Below are positions 52,954 to 61,067 of a DNA stretch of 64,000 nt, piece by piece. The notes below the pieces were generated by a model. The model made no database searches and was not told the DNA's origin. It saw nothing but the letters and a program-made list of their open reading frames with translations. Position 1 is the first letter of the stretch. Each line of letters begins with the position of its first letter. This DNA comes from Terrimonas ferruginea DSM 30193 (lineage in GTDB: Bacteria; Bacteroidota; Bacteroidia; Chitinophagales; Chitinophagaceae). Location: assembly GCF_000425585.1 (NCBI RefSeq), contig NZ_AUDS01000015.1, positions 153,614 to 217,613 of the forward strand, in the 5' to 3' direction. Both the position numbers and the translations under genes were made by a program.

Positions 52954-54354
52954 ATGAAAAATACAACAGTGAATACCATCACGGAGCCGGCAAGAGAGAT
53001 ACCGGTAAGAAAAGAAACAGATGTACTCGTGATCGGCGGTGGCCCTTCAGGTATCATGGCCGCGCTGGCTGCAGCGGAAGACGGACTCGATGTTACGTTA
53101 ATCGAGAGCAGAAGTTTTGTAGGCGGTAACCTTACCATCGGCTTGCCGATATTGGGTTTTCTGGGACAAAAAGGAAACCAGATCATCAAAGGGCTGCCGC
53201 AAAAACTGATCGATCGCCTGAAAGCCGTGCAGGCTTCGAGTGAACACCGTCCCTGTCCGCTGCACATGAGTCTTACCCTGGTAGAGCCGGAAGCAGTAAA
53301 GACCGTAGCGCTGCAAATGCTGACCGAAGCAAAAGTAGATGTCTTGTTTTATGCCTTCTGTGCAGGCGTAGTGAAAGAAGAAGACGAGCTCAAAGGCGTA
53401 ATCATCGAAAGCAAAGCCGGCCGCGAAGTGATGCTGGCCAAAACGATCATCGACTGTAGTGGTGATGCCGACGTGGCTTACCGAGCGGGCGTTCCCTGCG
53501 AGTATGGCAATGAACAAGGCGGCGTACAACCGCCGACACTGATGTTCTGCCTGGGCGGTGTAGACACGGAAAAATTGCGTACCAGCGTTGCGGAAGAACC
53601 ACGCACTTACCTCACGGACTTCATACCTGCCGAATACTTCGGACAAAACAACCAGTTTGTATTGGTAGGTATGCGCAACCTCGTAAAAAAAGCGCAGGAA
53701 GACGGACTGACCTTAACAACCGAGAGAACGATCCTGATCACCGGTTTACGCAAAGGAGAAGTGTGGGTGAACATGACACGGGTGAATGGCGTAAACGGAA
53801 CTGATCCCGGAAGCCTCTCGCATGGCGAGATAGAAGGCCGCAACCAGATACACGATATCCAGGAATACCTGATTAAATATGTGCCGGGTTTTGAAAATGC
53901 TTACTTCCTCAAAACCGCACCCTTCCTCGGCATCCGCGAAACCAGACGCATAGAAGGTCAATATACCATGACGCGTGAAGACATCTTGTCCTGCCGTCAT
54001 TTTGATGATGCGATCGCTGTAGCGAGTTATCCGCTGGATATCCATCATCCGCAGGGAGGTGGCTGTACATTGGAATGGTGTGGCGACTGTTATGATATTC
54101 CTTACCGCTCACTGATTCCGCAGCAGGTGAAAAACCTGATCGTTGCGGGACGTTGCATTTCCACCTCCCATGAAGCGATGTCTGCCATCCGCGTGATGGC
54201 GCCCTGCATGGCCATGGGCGAAGCAGCCGGCCGCGCGGCAAAGATGGCGATCCGCGAAGGCGTTCAACCGGCAGATATCGATGTAAAGAAATTGCAGGAA
54301 GAACTGAGAGAGAAGGGCGCTTATTTGAGAGAAGGTGTAAGGTATAAGGTATAA
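52954..54354 (+). CDS. FAD-dependent oxidoreductase
   Basis: A 466-residue flavoprotein of the FAD_oxidored (PF12831-like) type. The Rossmann dinucleotide motif is VLVIGGGPSGIMAALAAAED (about 25-44), then IDCSGDADVAYRAG and the C-terminal FAD motif NLIVAGRCISTSHEAMSAIR followed by PCMAMGEAAGRAA. No signal peptide. In PULs this family oxidises or dehydrates sugar-like compounds, but reactions are rarely proven. The last codons (GVRYKV) and stop are formed by AGGTATAAGG repeat words. It is fourth gene of the operon, 19 bp behind the transporter. Confidence 0.88.
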   Translation: MKNTTVNTITEPAREIPVRKETDVLVIGGGPSGIMAALAAAEDGLDVTLIESRSFVGGNLTIGLPILGFLGQKGNQIIKGLPQKLIDRLKAVQASSEHRPCPLHMSLTLVEPEAVKTVALQMLTEAKVDVLFYAFCAGVVKEEDELKGVIIESKAGREVMLAKTIIDCSGDADVAYRAGVPCEYGNEQGGVQPPTLMFCLGGVDTEKLRTSVAEEPRTYLTDFIPAEYFGQNNQFVLVGMRNLVKKAQEDGLTLTTERTILITGLRKGEVWVNMTRVNGVNGTDPGSLSHGEIEGRNQIHDIQEYLIKYVPGFENAYFLKTAPFLGIRETRRIEGQYTMTREDILSCRHFDDAIAVASYPLDIHHPQGGGCTLEWCGDCYDIPYRSLIPQQVKNLIVAGRCISTSHEAMSAIRVMAPCMAMGEAAGRAAKMAIREGVQPADIDVKKLQEELREKGAYLREGVRYKV

Positions 54355-54456
54355 GGTGTAAGGGAGAAGGTGTAAGGTTGATTCACTATTCACCATTCAC
54401 TATTCACGATTGACGATTGACTCCCGAAGCATCGGGATCACGATTCACAATTCACG
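54340..54456. repeat. Short-word repeats after the FAD oxidoreductase
   Basis: GGTGTAAGGTATAAGGTATA (from 54340) encodes the protein's C-terminus and stop. ATTCACTATTCACCATTCAC, GATTGACGATTGACTCC, the hairpin CCCGAAGCATCGGG (54423-54436) and CACGATTCACAATTCACG follow. The 106-bp gap otherwise interrupts a tightly packed operon. Confidence 0.75.
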
Positions 54457-54460
54457 CGCT

Positions 54461-55375
54461 ATGTGTTCAACCAGAAGAAATTTTATCAAAGGCCTGAGTG
54501 CCGCTGCATTATTGCCCGTGCTGCCATCGTTTGGGGCAAATACAGGAGATGGTAAACAGGAAAAATATCATCGCCTGCTCACGGCAAACATCCGCGTTGC
54601 CTTAGATGAAGACGTGGAAAAAGGAGTAGGCTGGCCGCAACGAAAAGACATTTGTTTACAAATTATAAAAAACAAAAAGCCTGATATCATTGCCTTGCAG
54701 GAAGTGCTGACAGTGCAGGCAGAAGACTTCCGTCAATATTTTAAAAACTTTCAACTGCTCGGATTTGATGGCCCTGAAATGGATGAACATACCACAGGGT
54801 ACCACGGTATCGCCAAAAATCCCATTCTTTTTTCCCGCGAAAGATATGAACTGCTGGGCGCCGGTACTTACTGGCTTTCTGAAACTCCATTAGTTGCGGG
54901 CAGCAAATCATGGGACACCGCGAGAGCCAGGCATGCCAACTGGGTGCGACTGCGCGAACGCAATACCGGCAAAGAATTCAGGGTGGTGAACCTGCATCTC
55001 GATCACGTTTCCGAAAATGCAAAGATCCGCCAACTGAAAATGGTGGTGGAGGAAAGCGCGCAATATCAGCCCGGTTTTCCGCAGCTGCTCGCGGGCGATT
55101 TCAATGCACGCCGTGAGAGTGAGGTATTTGCATCTATAAAAACCGCGGCCTGGAAAGAAGCGTATGAAACCATTCACGGAGAAGTGGAAGCCGGATACAC
55201 TACCCATGAATTCAACGGAGAAAATTATCCCAAAGGAGCTTCAAAGGGCCGTATCGATTTTGTATGGTATCGTGGAAAAGTGAAGTCTGTTGCCGCAGGC
55301 ATCATCAGGGATTCTATCAAGGGTAAATATCCGAGCGATCATTATTTTTTACAAACCGATCTGATTATCGAATAA
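54461..55375 (+). CDS. Exported EEP-family phosphoesterase with Tat-like signal
   Basis: A 304-residue endonuclease/exonuclease/phosphatase-fold protein. The N-terminus CSTRRNFIKGLSAAALLPVL is a twin-arginine signal. Catalytic motifs: LLTANIRV, IIALQEVLTVQAEDF (metal Glu), RVVNLHLDHVSE (His), LLAGDFNARRE (Asp/Asn), RIDFVWYRG and KYPSDHYFLQTDL (Asp-His). I choose ATG at 54461; the longer frame runs through repeat DNA. In this operon it may cut a phosphodiester or sugar phosphate outside the cytoplasm. Confidence 0.9.
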   Translation: MCSTRRNFIKGLSAAALLPVLPSFGANTGDGKQEKYHRLLTANIRVALDEDVEKGVGWPQRKDICLQIIKNKKPDIIALQEVLTVQAEDFRQYFKNFQLLGFDGPEMDEHTTGYHGIAKNPILFSRERYELLGAGTYWLSETPLVAGSKSWDTARARHANWVRLRERNTGKEFRVVNLHLDHVSENAKIRQLKMVVEESAQYQPGFPQLLAGDFNARRESEVFASIKTAAWKEAYETIHGEVEAGYTTHEFNGENYPKGASKGRIDFVWYRGKVKSVAAGIIRDSIKGKYPSDHYFLQTDLIIE

Positions 55376-55382
55376 GCAGTGT

Positions 55383-56492
55383 ATGAAAACAAAAAAACTA
55401 AGCTGGCTTTTGTTGTTGTTGCTTACCGGCAATCTGCTGTTTGCACAGGAGAAATACAGCAAACCCGCACTGGAACAAAAAGGATCATGGTCCATGATCA
55501 TGATACCCGATATCCAGAACTATGTTAAATGGAACCGTAACCAGCCCGTGCTCGACATGATGATGGCCTGGATCGAGGACAATATCGATACGCTCAACAT
55601 CAAGATGGTGGTTTGCACCGGCGACCTCGTGGAACAAAATGATATCATCAACCGGGGCGAAGATGGTGATCAGTCTGCCCAACGTCAATGGGAAACATCA
55701 GCGCGCGCATTTTCCCGTCTCGACGGCAAAGTTCCCTATATCACGGCTACCGGCAATCATGATTACAGCATCGATCGCCAGGGTAACCGCAATACCAGGT
55801 TCAATGATTTTTTCTCCATTGATAAAAACTGGCAGAACCGCAAACTGATCGTGCAGAACACGACCAATGAAGCCGGGCAGCCGACGATTGAGAACTCCGC
55901 TTATGAACTGAAGTCGATGAACGGAAAGGATTATCTCTTTATCACCGTTGAGTTTGGTCCGCGCGATACGGTGCTGGCCTGGGCGCGACGGGTAGCGGAG
56001 ATGAAACAATACAAAGATCATCGTATCGTATTACTCACACACGCATTCCTCAGTGAGAAGGATCAGCGCACATCCGGTGAAATCCGCTGGATCATCTACG
56101 AACCTTTTGCCATCGATAATAAAATCCAGAAATCTGACCGCATCAAAATGCCCTTTGCCAACAACGGCACACAGATATGGGAAAAACTCGTGCAGCCCGC
56201 TTCGAATATTGAAATGGTGCTTTGCGGGCACATCTCAGGTGAAGGTTACCGGCAGGATAAAAATGCCTCCGGCAAAACCGTGCACCAGGTATTGTTCGAC
56301 GCACAGTCGATGGGTGGTGGTCACCGTAACGGGAATGGAGGAGATGGCTGGCTGCGCATCTTCGAGTTTTTCCCCGATGGCAAAACTGTTAAGGTAAAAA
56401 CCTTCTCACCCTTGTTCGCTATCTCACCTTCCACACAATCACTTGCCTGGAAGAAAGATGTGCGCAATGAGTTTACGATGAAGTTTGACTGA
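55383..56492 (+). CDS. Secreted metallophosphoesterase
   Basis: A 369-residue calcineurin-like phosphoesterase with a Sec signal peptide (LLLLLLTGNLLFAQ). Metal motifs are in order: MIPDIQNY (D-x-x, modified from DxH), VCTGDLVEQN (GDxxxx), ATGNHDYS (GNHD), LLTHAFLSE (second His) and VLCGHISGEGY (GHxx). It starts 7 bp after the EEP gene. The first motif has Gln where His is usual, an atypical ligand also found in some subfamilies. Probably removes phosphate from the imported nutrient. Confidence 0.9.
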   Translation: MKTKKLSWLLLLLLTGNLLFAQEKYSKPALEQKGSWSMIMIPDIQNYVKWNRNQPVLDMMMAWIEDNIDTLNIKMVVCTGDLVEQNDIINRGEDGDQSAQRQWETSARAFSRLDGKVPYITATGNHDYSIDRQGNRNTRFNDFFSIDKNWQNRKLIVQNTTNEAGQPTIENSAYELKSMNGKDYLFITVEFGPRDTVLAWARRVAEMKQYKDHRIVLLTHAFLSEKDQRTSGEIRWIIYEPFAIDNKIQKSDRIKMPFANNGTQIWEKLVQPASNIEMVLCGHISGEGYRQDKNASGKTVHQVLFDAQSMGGGHRNGNGGDGWLRIFEFFPDGKTVKVKTFSPLFAISPSTQSLAWKKDVRNEFTMKFD

Positions 56493-56531
56493 TCAGTCCC
56501 GCCGAAGGCGGACTATTTTTTAAAATATTTA

Positions 56532-57548
56532 ATGAGAAATATGCGAGTACTTGTAACTGCCCCTTATCATGAAAAAGGATTGTTTGATGTGAAGCAGGGG
56601 CTGGGTGAGGTGATCTATCGTCCCTGGAAAGAAAATGGCCGTGCCTACAACGAAGAAGAATTGCTGGCACTTTTATACGAAACCGAAGCCGAGGCACTCA
56701 TCACGGAACACGATCATGTGACTGCCACGGTGATCAATAAAAATGCGCATCTGCAGTTTATCGGCGTATGCCGCGGTACACCTTCCAATGTGGCGCTCGA
56801 AGCTGCAAGCGCGCACGGCATTCCTGTATTTTATACGCCGGCAAGAAATGCGCAGGCCGTAGCAGAATTGTTTATTGCCAACGTCATCACTTTTCTCCGC
56901 CGCACCCTGCCCGCTATACAATGGTTGAAAGACCGCCAATGGGATCATGGTGCCCATACTTCTTACCTGCAATTTAAAGGCAATGAGCTCGCCGGAAAAA
57001 AGATCGGCATGGTAGGCTTTGGAGCGATCGGGCAGTTGATCGCACGCATGGTCGAGCATTATCCCTGCCGCATCGCTTTCTATGATCCGTTTGTAGAAGC
57101 CGGCGCCTTTCCCGGTTATGAAAAAATGAATCTCGAAGAACTCTTCAGCACTTGTGATATCGTTTCCATACACCTGCCCGTAACAGCCGATACCAAAGGA
57201 ATGGTCGATGCGCACCTGCTGCAACGGATGAAACCCGATGCCTTGTTCGTGAACACCGCAAGAGCGGTAGTGGTAAACCGGGAAGATCTTTACGAGGTGT
57301 TGTCAACCGGCGCTATCCAGGGAGCCATCCTGGATGTATTTGACAATGAGCCGCCGGATGAGCTCGACTATAAGATCATCGACCTGCCCAATGTACTGGC
57401 AACGCCGCATATTGCAGGTGCCACGCATGAAGTGGAAGATCATCATGTTGATATACTGAATGAAGTACTGGAAAACTGGTTTGTGCATAAACAACACAGT
57501 GCGCTTCGCCTTGCCAATCGCGACATTTTATCCAGCTACATCCAGTAA
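56532..57548 (+). CDS. D-isomer-specific 2-hydroxyacid dehydrogenase
   Basis: A 338-residue NAD-dependent enzyme. The cofactor motif is KIGMVGFGAIGQLIARMV (about 158-175). Catalytic residues: Arg in VNTARAVVVN, Glu in VFDNEPPDEL and His in LATPHIAGATHEV. The substrate-binding region has CRGTPSNV. It reduces or oxidises 2-keto/2-hydroxy acids such as phosphoglycerate-like or sugar-acid compounds. It stands just before two kinases, separated by 12 bp, so it probably acts on the same carbon skeleton. Confidence 0.92.
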   Translation: MRNMRVLVTAPYHEKGLFDVKQGLGEVIYRPWKENGRAYNEEELLALLYETEAEALITEHDHVTATVINKNAHLQFIGVCRGTPSNVALEAASAHGIPVFYTPARNAQAVAELFIANVITFLRRTLPAIQWLKDRQWDHGAHTSYLQFKGNELAGKKIGMVGFGAIGQLIARMVEHYPCRIAFYDPFVEAGAFPGYEKMNLEELFSTCDIVSIHLPVTADTKGMVDAHLLQRMKPDALFVNTARAVVVNREDLYEVLSTGAIQGAILDVFDNEPPDELDYKIIDLPNVLATPHIAGATHEVEDHHVDILNEVLENWFVHKQHSALRLANRDILSSYIQ

Positions 57549-57560
57549 TAAAATTTTTAT

Positions 57561-59018
57561 ATGCAAAAACAGGAAGCATACCTGGTATTGGATATCGGTA
57601 CAGGAAATGTAAGGTCTGCCGTAGTTACCCCGTCGGGAAAAATACTAGGCGTGGCACGCGCAGATATCCGTTACTACCGCGATGAACATTATCCCGAATC
57701 GATTTATTTCGAGCCGGGTGAATTGTGGCAGCAATTGCAATCACTCACACGCGAAGCGCTGGACCAGGCAGGGCCGGTGGTACTGAAGGCTGCTACCACC
57801 ACCAGCCAACGTGAAGGAATTGTGTTGACTGATCATTCAGGCAAGGCGCTCATTGGTTTGCCCAACATCGATCACCGCGGTCGCGAATGGGAAGATCATT
57901 TCCCCGGTAAAAGCCGTATTTATCAACTAAGCGGAAGGTATCCGACCTCTTTGTTCTCTGTGTATAAATTAATTGGTGTACGGGAGAAAAGAGCGGCAAT
58001 ATGGCAGGATACCGCGTTTTTCCTGAGTATCAGCGATTGGGCGGCCTGGGAGTTGAGCGGCATGGCCGTATACGAACATTCACAGGCATCAGAGACATTA
58101 TTGTATGATGTGGCGGCCGGGCAATGGAGCGCCGAGCTGGCAACGATGTTTAACATCGATCAAAAAATGTTGCCGGCATTGAGTTTGTCAGGATCGGTGG
58201 TAGGAAAAATAAAAACCGGTGTGGCGACTGCCTGGGGTATCGATAAAGACATGCAGATCGTGACAGGCGGCGGAGATACGCAGATGGCGATCAAAAGCAC
58301 CGGCCCCTCGGTTGGCGACGTGGTGATCGTATCCGGCACGACCACACCCGTGGTGAAACTAGAAGGAACATATATCACGGATAAGCAGGAGCGTACCTGG
58401 ACAAGCCGCGACATTGAGAACGGGCGATTTGTATTTGAAGCCAATGCCGGTGTAACAGGACTGAACTATCAGCGATTGAAAGAAATATTTTATCCGAATG
58501 AAGGGTATGAAGTAATCGAACAGGAGTTACATGCGTGTACGTACACACAATGTGTCGCATCGTTAGGCTCGTTGGTGGCTGGCGATAAAAAGCCTGTTAT
58601 CCGCGGAGGATTTCTGTTCCCCGTCCCCGTTGCACATGAATTAACAAGAGGCAGCTTTGTATGGGCAACCCTGATGGATATTGCATTCTCCATAGCAGAA
58701 AATTATAAAGTACTGGCGGATGTGTCGGGGCATGAAGCGGCACATATCTGGGCGTGCGGCGGAGGGTTGCAAAGCAAAACGCTGCGCGCAATGATCGCTG
58801 CCATCACGGGTAAAGAGGTGAGAGTGAAAGCGGGTTTTGAACAGGCGTCAGTTGCGGGTGCAGCCCTGCTGTGCAATGAAGCGTTGCAGGTATCATCTGA
58901 TCAACCGGAAAATGAAAAAACAGACAGCATTCTCCCGGATAACGGGGAAGCGGAAAAATACCGTTCCTTCTATCAGCAATGGAAAGAAGCGCGTGAACAA
59001 TGCCGCGCCATCAGTTAA
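57561..59018 (+). CDS. FGGY-family carbohydrate kinase 1
   Basis: A 485-residue sugar/polyol kinase. N-terminal ATPase motif VLDIGTGNVRSAVV, ATTTSQREGIV, LPNIDHRGREWED; C-terminal domain IVTGGGDTQMAIKSTGPSVG, VSGTTTPVVK and WACGGGLQSKTLRAMIAAIT. It has a C-terminal extension of about 35 residues (DQPENEKTDS and on). It differs clearly from kinase 2, so they are not recent duplicates. Substrate is unknown; FGGY members phosphorylate xylulose, rhamnulose, glycerol, erythritol and others. Confidence 0.9.
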   Translation: MQKQEAYLVLDIGTGNVRSAVVTPSGKILGVARADIRYYRDEHYPESIYFEPGELWQQLQSLTREALDQAGPVVLKAATTTSQREGIVLTDHSGKALIGLPNIDHRGREWEDHFPGKSRIYQLSGRYPTSLFSVYKLIGVREKRAAIWQDTAFFLSISDWAAWELSGMAVYEHSQASETLLYDVAAGQWSAELATMFNIDQKMLPALSLSGSVVGKIKTGVATAWGIDKDMQIVTGGGDTQMAIKSTGPSVGDVVIVSGTTTPVVKLEGTYITDKQERTWTSRDIENGRFVFEANAGVTGLNYQRLKEIFYPNEGYEVIEQELHACTYTQCVASLGSLVAGDKKPVIRGGFLFPVPVAHELTRGSFVWATLMDIAFSIAENYKVLADVSGHEAAHIWACGGGLQSKTLRAMIAAITGKEVRVKAGFEQASVAGAALLCNEALQVSSDQPENEKTDSILPDNGEAEKYRSFYQQWKEAREQCRAIS

Positions 59019-59025
59019 ATAAAAC

Positions 59026-60462
59026 ATGAGCAGTATATATTTTATCGGAATAGATATCGGCACGCAAGGTGCGCGGGTAGTGATATTGGACGAAACAGGC
59101 AGGCAGCACGCCGCGGCAGAGGAAGTTTTTCAGCTAAGCGGGCGCTCGCGTGAAGAACAATCGCCGGTGGAATGGTGGGAAAGTTGTCTACGACTGGTGC
59201 CGGTTGCGCTGTCTCAATTGCCCGATCGGGAACAAGTGAAAGCCATTGCTGTAACGTCTACATCGGGTACTATCATTCCCATCGATAAACAATACAACCC
59301 GCTTCATCCCGCGATCATGTACAGCGATCCGCGATCGGCGGAAGAAGCGAAGCGATGTAAGGATATTGCGGAGCGAAGCAATGTAAAAGGTTACAAGGCC
59401 TTTAATGCATCCAGCGGGCTGCCGAAGATGTGTTGGTACCTGCGTCATTTCCCTGAAAAAAAAGAAGCACTCCATCAATTCATTCACGCCGCCGATTTTA
59501 TCAACGGGCGGCTGAGTGGTATTTATGAAGTGACGGATTATACGAATGCGATGAAGTCGGGTTACGATTTGCATAACAACAACTGGCCCGCATATATCAG
59601 TGAAGAATTGTGTATAAGTCCCTTGTGGTTGCAAAAAGTAAGACCATCGGGTGAACCGGTAGCCTTTATCCTTCCTGAGTTGGCCAGACAGTGGGGGGTG
59701 AAAGCAGATGTGGTAATCACCACCGGCATGACGGACGGATGTGCATCACAGGTAGCCTCCGGTGCGGTGAGTCCTGGTCAATGGAATACCACTATCGGTA
59801 CAACACTGGTGATAAAAGGTGTAACAGCTAAAGAACTGATTGATCCGTCCGGAGCCATCTATAATCATCGTCACCCATCGGGTTACTGGATGCCGGGTGG
59901 AGCAAGTAATACGGGTGCAGACTGGGTGAGTCGCTTATTTGAAGGACAGGATCTGAATGAACTGGGAAAAAAAGCAGGACAGTTGTTACCGGTGGAGGTG
60001 ATGGCGTGGCCATTGCTGCAGCCCGGAGAGCGGTTTCCGTTTGTGGCACCCGGGGCGCGGGGCTTCTGGCCCGATGATCAACCGGCGGAACTTATCTTTG
60101 CGGCCTGTATGGAAGGTGTGGCGTTCATCGAGCGGTATGCCTACTTACAGATCAAACGCTTGTCGGGTGAAAAAATTGATAATATATTTTCGGCAGGTGG
60201 TGGAAGCAACAGTGATACCTGGTTGCGCATACGCAGTGCAGTGCTCAACAAACCGGTGAAGAAAATGAAAAATGTAACAGGCGCTGCGGGCGCGGCTGTA
60301 CTGGCGGCATCGAAAACACATTTCCAGTCGCTGGAAGAAGCCGCTGCCAGGATGGTGCATCCGGAATTGACAGTAGAGCCAGACCCGGCACTGATAGAAC
60401 CGTATAGAAAAAAATACCAGCTGTTTATCGACGAATTGACTAAAAGAAAAATACTTCCCTGA
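59026..60462 (+). CDS. FGGY-family carbohydrate kinase 2
   Basis: A 478-residue kinase: FIGIDIGTQGARVVILDETG, AVTSTSGTIIPIDKQYNPLH, TTGMTDGCASQVASGAVSPG, NTTIGTTLVIKG, and the ATP site FSAGGGSNSDTWLRIRSAVL. The layout is closest to the xylulokinase-like branch. It starts 7 bp after kinase 1. Two non-identical kinases in one operon suggest either two substrates or a heteromeric or stepwise use. Confidence 0.9.
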   Translation: MSSIYFIGIDIGTQGARVVILDETGRQHAAAEEVFQLSGRSREEQSPVEWWESCLRLVPVALSQLPDREQVKAIAVTSTSGTIIPIDKQYNPLHPAIMYSDPRSAEEAKRCKDIAERSNVKGYKAFNASSGLPKMCWYLRHFPEKKEALHQFIHAADFINGRLSGIYEVTDYTNAMKSGYDLHNNNWPAYISEELCISPLWLQKVRPSGEPVAFILPELARQWGVKADVVITTGMTDGCASQVASGAVSPGQWNTTIGTTLVIKGVTAKELIDPSGAIYNHRHPSGYWMPGGASNTGADWVSRLFEGQDLNELGKKAGQLLPVEVMAWPLLQPGERFPFVAPGARGFWPDDQPAELIFAACMEGVAFIERYAYLQIKRLSGEKIDNIFSAGGGSNSDTWLRIRSAVLNKPVKKMKNVTGAAGAAVLAASKTHFQSLEEAAARMVHPELTVEPDPALIEPYRKKYQLFIDELTKRKILP

Positions 60463-60464
60463 AT

Positions 60465-61064
60465 ATGTTAACCGTTTATTTGTTACGTCATGGACAAACG
60501 GCATGGAATGCCGATAACAACCGTTATTGCGGCCGCACCGATATATCATTGACGGAAAAAGGGATGGCGCAGGCGCAGGAGGTCCGTTATCAGCTGGAAG
60601 GAATTGAATTTGCGAATGTGTATTCGTCGCCGCTGCAACGTGCGTATACGACGGCGCAGATAGCATCGGGTGGTGAAGTGGAAAAAGACCAGCGTCTCAT
60701 AGAAGCGGACTTTGGTAGTTGGGAAGGAAAAACCAAAGAAGAATTTATTGCAGAAAATGCTGCGGGCTGGGATAACTGGCTGCGTGATCCTTCGTCTTGT
60801 CGCGCCGGAGAAACGGGGGAGACCGGGGCGGAAATTGTAGCGCGTGTGGATGACTTTTTCCGGTCGGTACAGGAAAAGTACCAGCAGGGTAATATCATGG
60901 TGGTGGCGCACAATGGCATCAACCGGCTGTATATGGCGTATAAATTGGGGATGCCATTAAGTAATTACCGGCAGTTAGTGCAGCAAAACTCTTCGATAAC
61001 CTGTTTCACGCTGGATGAAAAAGGCATGTTGACACTGGAATTGCTGAATTCCCGGTTGAGGTGA
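60465..61064 (+). CDS. Histidine phosphatase-family protein (PGM-like)
   Basis: A 199-residue phosphatase of the phosphoglycerate-mutase-like superfamily. Catalytic motif LLRHGQTAWNADNNR (phosphohistidine H9), YSSPLQRAYTTAQI, Glu in LIEADFGSWEGKTKEE and the second His in VVAHNGINR. It starts 2 bp after kinase 2 and is the last gene of the operon. It likely dephosphorylates a sugar phosphate or removes a toxic phosphorylated by-product. The operon ends 3 bp from the convergent monooxygenase gene, so no terminator fits between. Confidence 0.92.
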   Translation: MLTVYLLRHGQTAWNADNNRYCGRTDISLTEKGMAQAQEVRYQLEGIEFANVYSSPLQRAYTTAQIASGGEVEKDQRLIEADFGSWEGKTKEEFIAENAAGWDNWLRDPSSCRAGETGETGAEIVARVDDFFRSVQEKYQQGNIMVVAHNGINRLYMAYKLGMPLSNYRQLVQQNSSITCFTLDEKGMLTLELLNSRLR

Positions 61065-61067
61065 TGG

